DNA from: Chitinophagaceae bacterium | Lineage (GTDB): Bacteria > Bacteroidota > Bacteroidia > Chitinophagales > Chitinophagaceae | Assembly (NCBI GenBank): GCA_016715365.1 | Contig: JADKAM010000004.1 | Location: 434,001-498,000 of the forward strand | Length of the DNA stretch: 64,000 bases | Reading direction: 5' to 3' | Shown here: positions 26,404 through 33,896 of the stretch, in pieces | How positions within the stretch are numbered: position 1 is the stretch's first letter | Layout of the letters: each line of letters begins with the position of its first letter | The notes under the pieces: model-generated | What the model was told of the DNA's origin: nothing | The model's database searches: none | The model's input: only the letters and a program-made list of their open reading frames with translations | Program-made: the position numbers and the translations under genes

Positions 26404-26925
26404 TTACCTCGAAGCTACACTGGTATCCAGATCCCAATGGCCATTCAGTTTCAATACCTTTTCAATCACATCCCGGGCGCAACCTTTGCCACCTTCAACC
26501 GGAGAAATGTACTGCGATATCTGTTTTATTTCAGCAACTGCATCAGCCGGGCAGCAGGGCAAACCCGTTAACTGCATGGGTATATAATCGGGTATATCAT
26601 CGCCCATAAAGAGTATTTCATCCCAATTAAGCTGATGTTGTCCAACATATTCTATCAGCTTTTCTTTTTTATTATCAACTTTTAAAAAGCAATCTGTTAC
26701 GCCCAGCTTTTCCAGCCTTTCTCTTACTGCATCAGAAGTTCCGCCGGAAATAATTACAACACGGTAACCTTTTTTAACAGCCAGTTGCAAAGCATAACCA
26801 TCTTTAATATTCATCAGCCTCGCCATCTGTCCGTCATTTAAAATCAATAAACTGCCCTCGGTAAGTACACCGTCTACATCAAATACAAAGGTTTTAATGG
26901 CTTTAAATTTCTGCAGAACACTCAT
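26404..26925 (-). CDS. KdsC-like HAD phosphatase (3-deoxy-manno-octulosonate-8-phosphate phosphatase)
   Basis: 173 aa, the compact C0-type HAD fold. The nucleophile pair is in 'FDVDGVLTEG' (Asp16, Asp18), motif II in 'VVIISGGTS' and motif III/IV in 'LFMGDDIPDYIPM'. This is the KdsC group, which removes phosphate from KDO-8-phosphate for the lipopolysaccharide core, normally as a tetramer. No kdsA or kdsB is in the window. The upstream gap is a word-repeat hairpin shared in type with 1211-1324. Confidence 0.9.
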   Translation of the reverse strand: MSVLQKFKAIKTFVFDVDGVLTEGSLLILNDGQMARLMNIKDGYALQLAVKKGYRVVIISGGTSDAVRERLEKLGVTDCFLKVDNKKEKLIEYVGQHQLNWDEILFMGDDIPDYIPMQLTGLPCCPADAVAEIKQISQYISPVEGGKGCARDVIEKVLKLNGHWDLDTSVASR

Positions 26926-26928
26926 TAT

Positions 26929-27018
26929 GATTGTAGATTTTAGATTGTAGATTTTAGATTTGACTTGCGGAATATAAAGGCCCCTAAATCTGCAATCGTC
27001 ATTCTAAAATCTAAAATT
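26929..27018. repeat. Intergenic inverted repeat built of TTAGATT words (second copy)
   Basis: Left arm 26929-26963 is three rounds of GATTGTAGATTTTA-like words; right arm 26985-27018 reads 'AAATCTGCAATCGTC', then 'ATTCTAAAATCTAAAATTA'. The two arms pair over about 30 nt with some mismatches. The 'GACGATTGCAGATTT' word is shared with the repeat at 1211-1324. The right arm runs into the iscX stop codon. Confidence 0.78.
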
Positions 27019-27253
27019 ACTTCTGTCCATCCCTCCACTCATACACCCAGCTGCTCTGTATCATCTCCAGGTGGCCTTCATTGCTTTCTTCAGCCTTACC
27101 TTCAAATTTTGGTATTTCCATTACCCATTTGTGCAGGTCGGTAAAGCGAATGCGGTATATCTTGCTTTCACCAAAATCATCGCCAAAACGTTCGTACAGC
27201 TTCATGGCAATATCTTCATAATCGTTCCAGTGTATGGGGGGTTCGAAAGTCAT
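27017..27253 (-). CDS. iscX: Fe-S assembly protein IscX
   Basis: 78 aa, the usual small size. The family pattern is complete: 'HWNDYEDIAMKLYERFGD', 'IRFTDLHKWVMEIPKF' and an acidic, tryptophan-containing end ('IQSSWVYEW'). IscX binds IscS and Fe and modulates cluster assembly in the cytosol. It follows the [2Fe-2S] ferredoxin as in isc operons, although iscS and iscU are not here. Both flanking gaps are filled by inverted repeats. Confidence 0.93.
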   Translation of the reverse strand: MTFEPPIHWNDYEDIAMKLYERFGDDFGESKIYRIRFTDLHKWVMEIPKFEGKAEESNEGHLEMIQSSWVYEWRDGQK

Positions 27254-27366
27254 GTTAATTAGTTAATTGGTTAATTAGTTAATCCGTATGGAGTATATGT
27301 TTGTAAAAGACTTTAGTTTTTGCCGGCTCTCCACCAATTAACAAATTAACGGATTAACGGATCAAC
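27254..27366. repeat. Intergenic inverted repeat built of TTAATTAG words
   Basis: Left arm 27254-27286 is four rounds of a TTAATTAG/TTAATTGG word ending TTAATCCG. The right arm 27333-27366 reads 'CCAATTAACAAATTAACGG', then 'ATTAACGGATCAAC', which pairs back. Arms are about 32 nt, the loop about 46 nt. The left arm starts at the base after the iscX start codon, so the hairpin is directly in the iscX leader. Confidence 0.75.
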
Positions 27367-27372
27367 ATTTCT

Positions 27373-27708
27373 TTATTCTCCCAAAAACTGTGTCTGGTCG
27401 GGCAAAGTAACAGAAATTTTGCCATCCCCATCCTGTAACACACATTGGCAGCCCAGGCGTGAATTAATGCGTGGACTTACTGCCCTGTCAATAAAATCTT
27501 CCTCTTTGTCGCTCAGTTCTTCTAAAAACTCATCGCCCTGGTCTACATAAATATGACAGGTGCTGCATGCACAAACACCACCACAATTATGGTGCAGCTC
27601 AATATCATTCTTTAAAGCCACTTCTAAAATAGACTGATCGGATTCTATTCCTGATAAAGTTATTGGTTCAAGACCCTTTTGTTCAAACCTGAAAGTTATT
27701 TCGTACAT
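27373..27708 (-). CDS. fdx: [2Fe-2S] ferredoxin, adrenodoxin/Isc type
   Basis: 111 aa from the Met at 27708; a frame extending to 27729 adds seven unlikely residues. Cluster ligands follow the C-x5-C-x2-C pattern at 42, 48 and 51 ('NCGGVCACSTC'), with the distal Cys in 'SRLGCQC'. It would supply electrons for iron-sulfur cluster assembly or other oxidoreductases in the cytosol. It heads a minus-strand row with iscX. Confidence 0.92.
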   Translation of the reverse strand: MYEITFRFEQKGLEPITLSGIESDQSILEVALKNDIELHHNCGGVCACSTCHIYVDQGDEFLEELSDKEEDFIDRAVSPRINSRLGCQCVLQDGDGKISVTLPDQTQFLGE

Positions 27709-27839
27709 AATGCAAATTTCGGGTTGCAAACCTACTTTAAATTACCAATTAAGGAAAATATAACTTACCTGTAATGTTTTTAAGTTTGAAAAGTTAAAAG
27801 GTTTTACTACTTTTCGTTTTCAATCATATATCCGCCACT

Positions 27840-28481
27840 ATGCCTGTAAACACAAAAATTTTATTAAATACTACCCTGCTTTTTATTGCGCTTTTACTGG
27901 TTTCCTGTAGCGAAGAGAAAAAAAAGGACCCTCCAAAACCTGAAAAAGGCCGTATAAAAACGGAAGTTAAAAAGGGATCTGAAACAAAGACCCAGCGCCC
28001 TCCCATCATCAACATAGTGGATACTGTTGCATTAAAAATGACGGTGATCTACAGTAGCGACAGTGCCGCAACCTTTGATCGCATCAGTTTAAAACTGGGC
28101 AAAATATACGGCACCAAACTACCGGAGTATATTAAAAAGAATAACCTCAAAACTGCCGGAGCCCCCATGGCCTGGTACAAAAAGCAAAAAACTCCATTCT
28201 TTTTTGATGCCGGCATTCCCGTTAACAAAGCCGGATCAAAGCCGGTTAAAGGAGTGCAAATACGCCACATGAATGGCGGCAAAGCTTTAATCGTGCACTT
28301 TTTTGGGCCTTTTGAGTTGTTGCCACTGGGCTACGATGCCGTAAAAGAATGGATGAAAGAAAATAAAAAAATACCTGCAGGCCCTTCTTACGAAATTTAT
28401 ATAACCGACCCGATTGATAAAAATGGCAAACCGGTGGATCCCTACAAAATTCAAACAGATATCGTATTTCCTATAAAATAA
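27840..28481 (+). CDS. Lipoprotein with a GyrI/effector-binding-like domain
   Basis: 213 aa. Lipobox L-V-S-C near residue 23, then a Lys/Glu/Pro-rich linker (about 24-60). The C-terminal 145 residues look like a GyrI-like (AraC effector-binding) domain: 'FDRISLKLGKIYGTKLPEYI' at the start, a middle 'PMAWYKKQ...FFFDAGIPV', 'KALIVHFFGPFELLPLGYDA' and the typical end 'PAGPSYEIYITDP...TDIVFPIK'. Such domains usually bind small hydrophobic molecules in the cytosol; here the domain is tethered outside on a lipoprotein. Role unknown. It converges with the DUF2520 gene at a 2-bp gap. Confidence 0.75.
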   Translation: MPVNTKILLNTTLLFIALLLVSCSEEKKKDPPKPEKGRIKTEVKKGSETKTQRPPIINIVDTVALKMTVIYSSDSAATFDRISLKLGKIYGTKLPEYIKKNNLKTAGAPMAWYKKQKTPFFFDAGIPVNKAGSKPVKGVQIRHMNGGKALIVHFFGPFELLPLGYDAVKEWMKENKKIPAGPSYEIYITDPIDKNGKPVDPYKIQTDIVFPIK

Positions 28482-28483
28482 AA

Positions 28484-29239
28484 TCACCCTTTACTAATAC
28501 TTTCGGTAAGCTTAATGTAGATATTCTTAAGCTGAGGATGATTTGATAAAATACGCAGGTGTTTATCTATCGTAAAAATGTCATTACGCACCGCCGGTCC
28601 GGTCTGTACTGTAGCTGGGGAAAAATGCTGAATACGTTCAGCAGTTTCTTTAATCAGCGGAGACAGTAATCCAAAATCAACCTGTTCTTTTTTACAGAAA
28701 TCTTCTGCCAGTGCATATAAATGATTGGTGAAATTACTAACCACAACAGCAGCTACGTGTAGTTTCAGCCTTTCGTCATCGGTTGCTTTAGTGACATTGG
28801 TTGAAAGTGTTTGTGCAAAGTCCTCAACCAGCGTCAGCGTATCTGCCGAGTTTCCGTCAATTAAGAACGGAATGTCTGTTTGGTAATTCATCTCCTTTCG
28901 CAGGCTCTGCAAAGGATACAGCACACCATAATTATGGGAAATATCTTTCAGCACATCTTTTGATACGGAACCAGCAGTATGAAGTATCAGCTTATTACCC
29001 AGATTCATGCTTTCGTTTAAATCCTGCAATGCAGTATCGGCTACTGCAAGTATATACAGCCCTGCGCTGTCGTTTAATTTTTCATGGTAATCTGCATAGC
29101 TGCAACCTAATTCATCTGCCAGCAGTTTTGCATGAGCCGCATTGCGGCTTATTACCTGCACAATTTCATGCCCCCGCTGTTTACACAAACGGCCCAAAAC
29201 AGAAGCCACATTTCCCGAACCGATAATTACAACCTGCAT
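28484..29239 (-). CDS. DUF2520 / Rossmann-fold oxidoreductase-like protein
   Basis: 251 aa. The N-terminal Rossmann domain begins 'VVIIGSGNVASVLGRLCKQRG' (split G-x-G-x-x-A motif) and has 'YILAVADTALQDL', 'ILHTAGSVSKDVL' and 'YGVLYPLQSLRK'. The C-terminal helical DUF2520 domain shows 'HVAAVVVSNFTNHLYALAED' and 'TGPAVRNDI'. The fold is that of P5C-reductase-like NAD(P) enzymes; substrate unknown. It diverges from the alpha/beta hydrolase by 16 bp. Confidence 0.88.
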   Translation of the reverse strand: MQVVIIGSGNVASVLGRLCKQRGHEIVQVISRNAAHAKLLADELGCSYADYHEKLNDSAGLYILAVADTALQDLNESMNLGNKLILHTAGSVSKDVLKDISHNYGVLYPLQSLRKEMNYQTDIPFLIDGNSADTLTLVEDFAQTLSTNVTKATDDERLKLHVAAVVVSNFTNHLYALAEDFCKKEQVDFGLLSPLIKETAERIQHFSPATVQTGPAVRNDIFTIDKHLRILSNHPQLKNIYIKLTESISKG

Positions 29240-29243
29240 AACT

Positions 29244-29251
29244 TAACTTTG
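29244..29251 (+). promoter_or_regulatory. -7 promoter box of the alpha/beta hydrolase gene
   Basis: TAACTTTG fits TAnnTTTG and ends 4 nt before the ATG at 29256, so the transcript would be leaderless or nearly so. It sits in a 16-bp divergent gap. Confidence 0.5.
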
Positions 29252-29255
29252 CAAT

Positions 29256-30104
29256 ATGAAACTCACACAAAGGTTAGCAATTGGTTACGTTCAAACAAAA
29301 TTTAAATTGTTGAGTGCCATCTCAAAAAAAAAGGCGGCTGAAAAAGCATTGGTGGTTTTTGGCACTCCTTTTATGAAATCCATCCGCAAAGCGCCGATTA
29401 AAAACGCCGAAGTCATACATTTTCAACTCAACAATAAAAAGATGAATGGTTACCGGTGGAACCATCCGCAACCGCAAAAAGCCCTCATCTTACATGGGTT
29501 TGGATCGGCCGCACATAAATTTGAAGACTATGCCTTATTACTGATTGAGAAAGGTTTTGAAGTACTGGCTTTTGATGCACCGGCTCATGGGAACAGCGAA
29601 GGAGATACCACCAATGCCATTGAATACAGCGAAATGATTCAGGAAGTAATGGAACGGTTTGGCCCTATAGAGAACTTTATAGCCCATTCTTTTGGTGGCA
29701 TTTCATTAAGTCTGGCGCTGGAGCAGGTAACGCATGATGCCAACACCAAAGTGGTATTTATAGCACCGGCAACTGAAACCACATCAGCAGTAGATGGTGC
29801 TTTTAAGATGCTGAAATTAAAAAATGAAACCGTAAGAAATGAGTTTGAAAAGATCATTCTTAATTTAACCGGCAAAAATGTTGCCTGGTTTTCCATGCGC
29901 CGTGCCATGGACCATATTAAAGCCTCCATACTTTGGGTGCATGATGAAGAAGATGATATTACCCCCTGGGCCGATGCATTAAAAGTAAAAGAAGACAACC
30001 ATCCCAACATAAAATTTGTTTGTACAAAAGGGCTCGGACATCGTAAAATTTACCACGATGAAAGCATCAAAAAACAGGTGATTGATTTTATGGAAAAGCG
30101 TTAA
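29256..30104 (+). CDS. Alpha/beta hydrolase
   Basis: 282 aa. Oxyanion segment 'ALILHGFGSAAHKF', strand 'VLAFDAPAHGNSEGD', nucleophile elbow 'FIAHSFGGISLSLAL' with the catalytic Ser, an acid near 'WVHDEEDDITPW' and the final His in 'KGLGHRKIYHD'. No lid or signal peptide is obvious, so a soluble cytosolic esterase, lipase or peptidase is likely; the substrate is unknown. It diverges from DUF2520 and is followed by a weak hairpin terminator and then topA. Confidence 0.88.
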   Translation: MKLTQRLAIGYVQTKFKLLSAISKKKAAEKALVVFGTPFMKSIRKAPIKNAEVIHFQLNNKKMNGYRWNHPQPQKALILHGFGSAAHKFEDYALLLIEKGFEVLAFDAPAHGNSEGDTTNAIEYSEMIQEVMERFGPIENFIAHSFGGISLSLALEQVTHDANTKVVFIAPATETTSAVDGAFKMLKLKNETVRNEFEKIILNLTGKNVAWFSMRRAMDHIKASILWVHDEEDDITPWADALKVKEDNHPNIKFVCTKGLGHRKIYHDESIKKQVIDFMEKR

Positions 30105-30131
30105 AATCTTCACAGTCTTCAGAAGATTTAT
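30104..30131 (+). terminator. Possible weak terminator after the alpha/beta hydrolase
   Basis: Eight-bp stem AAATCTTC / GAAGATTT (30104-30111 with 30122-30129), 10-nt loop, then an AT-rich tail. Modest strength. Confidence 0.45.
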
Positions 30132-30295
30132 TTTGATTTTTCAATTTTAAAGTAATATTGCAGTGAATCTTGCCTTTTTAAAAACAGGCAATCAATCAAA
30201 AAATACATCTGTGCCTGCTGTGAGTCTGTTTCTGTAACGATAGCATTAAAAACCAGCACCACAGCGTATTACAGAAAATACTAGAACAAAATAAT

Positions 30296-32839
30296 ATGGC
30301 GAAAAATCTGTTAATAGTGGAGTCCCCGGCAAAGGCAAAGACCATTGAAGCAATTCTTGGAAAAGACTTTGAAGTGAAGAGTTGCTTTGGTCATATTCGT
30401 GACCTGGTGAAGAACGATATGGGTATTGATGTGAACAATAATTTCAACCCTACTTATATAGTACCACCCGAAAAATCGAAAGTTGTAAGTGATCTGAAAA
30501 GTCTTGCTAAAAAAAGTGAAACAGTCTGGCTGGCATCGGATGAGGACCGTGAGGGAGAAAGTATCAGCTGGCATTTAGCTGAAGTACTTGGTTTGGATGT
30601 TAAAACAACCAAGCGTATCGTGTTTCATGAAATTACAAAACCGGCTATTCAGAAAGCTGTTTTAAATCCACGTATTATAGATATGAACCTGGTAGATGCA
30701 CAACAGGCACGTAGGGTTGTTGACCGCATTGTGGGGTTTGAACTGAGCCCTGTTCTTTGGCGCAAGATCGGTATGAGCGGCGGCTTAAGCGCCGGCCGAG
30801 TACAAAGTGTGGCCGTAAAATTAATTGTAGAAAAAGAAAGAGAGATAAACCAGTTTACACCGGTAAGCAGCTTTAAACTGGAAGCCACTTTAGCGGCAAC
30901 TGATCTTAATAATAAAACCGTTTCTTTTAAAGCTGAAGGAGCTAAATATAATAATGAAGCAGATGCAGCGCAATTTTTGCAGAGCTGCATTGGCGCCGAT
31001 TACAAAGTAAAAGACATACAGGTACGCCCCGGCAAACGCACGCCTGCAGCACCTTTCACCACTTCTACCCTGCAGCAGGAAGCCAGCCGTAAACTGGGCT
31101 ATGGTGTAAGCAAGACCATGTTGCTGGCACAAAAGCTTTACGAAAGCGGTAAGATAACTTATATGCGTACCGATAGTGTTAGCCTCGGCGAAACAGCCAT
31201 GGATGCCATTAAAGCAGAGATCAGCAGCAGCTTTGGCTCTACATACCTGCAGGTTCGCAAATACAAAAATAAAAACGAGAGTGCGCAGGAAGCGCATGAA
31301 GCCATACGTCCAACTTACATGGAAAATAAATCGGTTGGCGATCCGGATCTGAACCGTTTGTACGAACTGATCTGGAAAAGAACCATTGCATCGCAGATGG
31401 CCGATGCAGAACTGGAGAACACCACAGCTAAAATAAATATCAGCACCAATAACCAGGAACTTACCGCCAGCGGACAGGTAATTAAATTTGATGGCTTCTT
31501 AAAAGTGTATTTAGAAAGTACGGATGATGAAGAAGAAAATGACGGCGATGACAGCCGCTTACCAAATTTAACGGTTGGCCAGGTGCTGGCATTTGAAAAA
31601 ATGACCGCTACCGAAAGGTTTAGCAAACATGCTGCCCGTTACACAGAAGCCTCGCTGGTAAAGAAACTGGAGGAACTGGGTATTGGCAGGCCGAGTACCT
31701 ACGCTCCTACTATTTCCACCATCATCAAAAGAAATTATGTTGAGAAAAAAGATAAGGAAGGGGTAAAAAGAGATTTTCGTGTGTTGCGTTTACAAAATGA
31801 TGAAGTAAGAAAAATAACCGACCAGGAAAATACCGGTGCAGAAAAATCAAAACTTTTTCCAACCGATCTGGGTTTGGTGGTTACCGATTTTTTAAGTCAG
31901 CATTTTACCAAAGTGATGGATTATTCCTTTACCGCCAATATTGAAAAAGAGTTTGACGAAATTGCCGATGGCAAAATGAAGTGGAATAAAATGGTGAGTG
32001 ATTTTTATACACCTTTTCATGAAGGTGTTGAGCATACTTTAGAAAATGCCGAACGTGCTGTTGGAGAAAGAGCTTTAGGCACCGATGCCACAACCGGCAA
32101 ACCCATCATTGCACGTATGGGCCGCTATGGCCCCATGGTACAAATTGGTGTTGCCGAAGGCGATGAAAAACCAAAGTTTGCCAAACTGAAACCATCGCAG
32201 AGTATTGAAACTATCAGTATGGAAGAAGCGCTGGAACTTTTTAAATTAGGCGCCCCGCTTGGTGAACATGAAGGTTTGGAAATTTCTGTAAACATTGGCC
32301 GTTTTGGCCCTTATGTAAAATTTGGCGATCAGTTTATCTCTTTACCACGTGGCGAAGAACCATCCGGCGTTACTTTGGAAAGAGCCATCGAGATCATCAA
32401 TGCCAAAAAATTTGAAGATGCGCCCATTGCTTTTTATGATGAGAAACCCATCACCAAAGGCAAGGGAAGATTTGGGCCATTCATCAAATGGAACGATATG
32501 TTCATCAATGTGCCTGCACGTTATCATTTTGAAAACCTTACCCAGGCCGATTGCAATGAATTGATTGAAAAGAAAATAGAAAAAGAAGCCAACCGCTTTA
32601 TACAGCAATGGCCCGAAGAAAAGATTGCTGTGGAAAATGGCCGCTGGGGCCCCGAAGTAGTGTACAATAAAAAACGCCTCCGTTTACCTAAAGGAAAATA
32701 TACAGTTGAAGCTTTAGCCACTGTTAGCCTTGATGAAGTGAAGGCAATGATATTGGCAATGGACCCGAAAGCTTTTGATAAGAAGAAAGCACCGGCTAAG
32801 AAAAAAGCAGCGGTGAAGAAGGTGGCAAAGAAGAACTAA
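30296..32839 (+). CDS. topA: DNA topoisomerase I (type IA)
   Basis: 847 aa. It relaxes negative supercoils through a 5'-phosphotyrosine. The TOPRIM domain starts at residue 4 ('LLIVESPAKAKTI') with the acidic motif 'DEDREGE' at 82-88; the active-site Tyr is at 289 in 'ITYMRTDS', and 'EAHEAIRPT' follows. Instead of C4 zinc fingers, the C-terminus has four GRxGP repeat units ('MGRYGPMVQIG', 'IGRFGPYVKFGD', 'KGRFGPFIKWND', 'NGRWGPEVVYNK') and a Lys/Ala-rich tail (about 825-847) that should bind DNA. The single conserved-structure repeat at 32872 follows. Confidence 0.97.
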   Translation: MAKNLLIVESPAKAKTIEAILGKDFEVKSCFGHIRDLVKNDMGIDVNNNFNPTYIVPPEKSKVVSDLKSLAKKSETVWLASDEDREGESISWHLAEVLGLDVKTTKRIVFHEITKPAIQKAVLNPRIIDMNLVDAQQARRVVDRIVGFELSPVLWRKIGMSGGLSAGRVQSVAVKLIVEKEREINQFTPVSSFKLEATLAATDLNNKTVSFKAEGAKYNNEADAAQFLQSCIGADYKVKDIQVRPGKRTPAAPFTTSTLQQEASRKLGYGVSKTMLLAQKLYESGKITYMRTDSVSLGETAMDAIKAEISSSFGSTYLQVRKYKNKNESAQEAHEAIRPTYMENKSVGDPDLNRLYELIWKRTIASQMADAELENTTAKINISTNNQELTASGQVIKFDGFLKVYLESTDDEEENDGDDSRLPNLTVGQVLAFEKMTATERFSKHAARYTEASLVKKLEELGIGRPSTYAPTISTIIKRNYVEKKDKEGVKRDFRVLRLQNDEVRKITDQENTGAEKSKLFPTDLGLVVTDFLSQHFTKVMDYSFTANIEKEFDEIADGKMKWNKMVSDFYTPFHEGVEHTLENAERAVGERALGTDATTGKPIIARMGRYGPMVQIGVAEGDEKPKFAKLKPSQSIETISMEEALELFKLGAPLGEHEGLEISVNIGRFGPYVKFGDQFISLPRGEEPSGVTLERAIEIINAKKFEDAPIAFYDEKPITKGKGRFGPFIKWNDMFINVPARYHFENLTQADCNELIEKKIEKEANRFIQQWPEEKIAVENGRWGPEVVYNKKRLRLPKGKYTVEALATVSLDEVKAMILAMDPKAFDKKKAPAKKKAAVKKVAKKN

Positions 32840-32871
32840 TTTTTTTTGGGACGAGGTTTATAATTTCGTGG

Positions 32872-32978
32872 CCTCATCGTTGTGAACTTGTTATGTTCTT
32901 ATTTTCTTTTAGTAAAAGGAAATAAGAACCTCACTTGTGCTGTAAACCAACAGGAAACTTTTATCTAAGCAAATAATT
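32872..32978 (+). repeat. Dispersed ~105-bp element with a 15-bp hairpin, copy A
   Basis: Begins CATCGTTGTG and contains a hairpin with arms 32896-32910 and 32914-32928 (one G-T wobble, 3-nt loop), then 'CTCACTT' and 'TCTAAGCA'. A second copy lies at 55832-55938 in the same orientation, with several changes but with pairing kept by a compensatory change. It starts about 33 nt after topA and could end its transcript, but no T-tract follows. Confidence 0.75.
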
Positions 32979-32992
32979 TGCTGCTTATTGGA

Positions 32993-33649
32993 TCATTTCA
33001 GCAAATAAAGCTTAAAGAGTTGCTTCTTCTTGGTAGCTATATCCTCTGATAAAACCTGGTAGTATTCAGGAAACTCTTCTATGATCCTGTAACGGAACTG
33101 GTAGCCTTTTGTAAGTGAATTTGCAATAACAAAATTATTACTCTCCTCAAAAGATATAACGAACTCACAATCGTTTGTCTTCTTTAATTTAAGCAGCGAA
33201 TAGGTTCCATCAGGAAAAAGGCTTTTCCAGGTAGAATCATTGATGTAGGTGTTTATCCTCGATTCTCCCTGCATGTAATAAAACCAATTTTGCCCGTATA
33301 TTTTTGAGCATGATGATGCATTTGCTTTACCTGGCAGGTCTTTAGTAATCGTTTTGCCATCATCCTTGCCGGCAGTAACCATCTCCGTTATCCTGTCAAA
33401 TCCGGGGCAGGTCATTTGCAGCTTTAAGTATAAAACCAGGTATATATCTTCTGCCTCTTTCTGGCTTCTGTTCTCAAAAATTGCCAGGTGTTTTTCGAAG
33501 GCCTTTTCTATTCTAACAGAATCGGGATAGGCAGCTGTTGTTTTAAAAGATTCACATATCCTGTTGGCCAACGAATCAAAATTGTAATTTTTCTGTGCAT
33601 TTGACTGGTAAAAAAACAGTAAGGCTGTTAGTACGGATAATATTTTCAT
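32993..33649 (-). CDS. Exported protein of unknown function
   Basis: 218 aa with a signal peptide (1-18, 'FFYQSNAQ'). The mature part is mixed alpha/beta with 'FDSLANRICESFKTT' and 'EAFEKHLAIFENRSQKEA' helices early and a beta-rich second half. I recognise no family. It stands alone on the minus strand between topA and the propeller lipoprotein and has a large upstream gap (33650-33870) with no clear promoter. Confidence 0.65.
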   Translation of the reverse strand: MKILSVLTALLFFYQSNAQKNYNFDSLANRICESFKTTAAYPDSVRIEKAFEKHLAIFENRSQKEAEDIYLVLYLKLQMTCPGFDRITEMVTAGKDDGKTITKDLPGKANASSCSKIYGQNWFYYMQGESRINTYINDSTWKSLFPDGTYSLLKLKKTNDCEFVISFEESNNFVIANSLTKGYQFRYRIIEEFPEYYQVLSEDIATKKKQLFKLYLLK

Positions 33650-33870
33650 GTAATGGTAAGGTTTAACATTTTTTGCAAAATAGTATTTTATTCAGACTCT
33701 GCTTTAAATGACAGTCTTGCTGACCATCCTGCCAGATCCACCGGCTCCGGTGTTCACTTCTTAAATCACCCAATTAAAACGAAAGGAAAATGGTATCAAT
33801 TGCTTCGCTGAAACAAAACAAATAATTGTTGCCACCACGCTTCCTTAATCAACATCGCCTTTTATTTTAT

Positions 33871-33878
33871 TATATTTG
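33871..33878 (+). promoter_or_regulatory. -7 promoter box of the FN3/propeller lipoprotein gene
   Basis: TATATTTG fits TAnnTTTG and lies 18 nt before the ATG at 33897. No -33 box at the expected distance. Confidence 0.5.
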
Positions 33879-33896
33879 ATTATCAAACCGTCATTC

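Noticed and set aside
30311..30574. Antisense frame at the topA start.
   Set aside because: Opposite a highly conserved gene, with no supporting feature.
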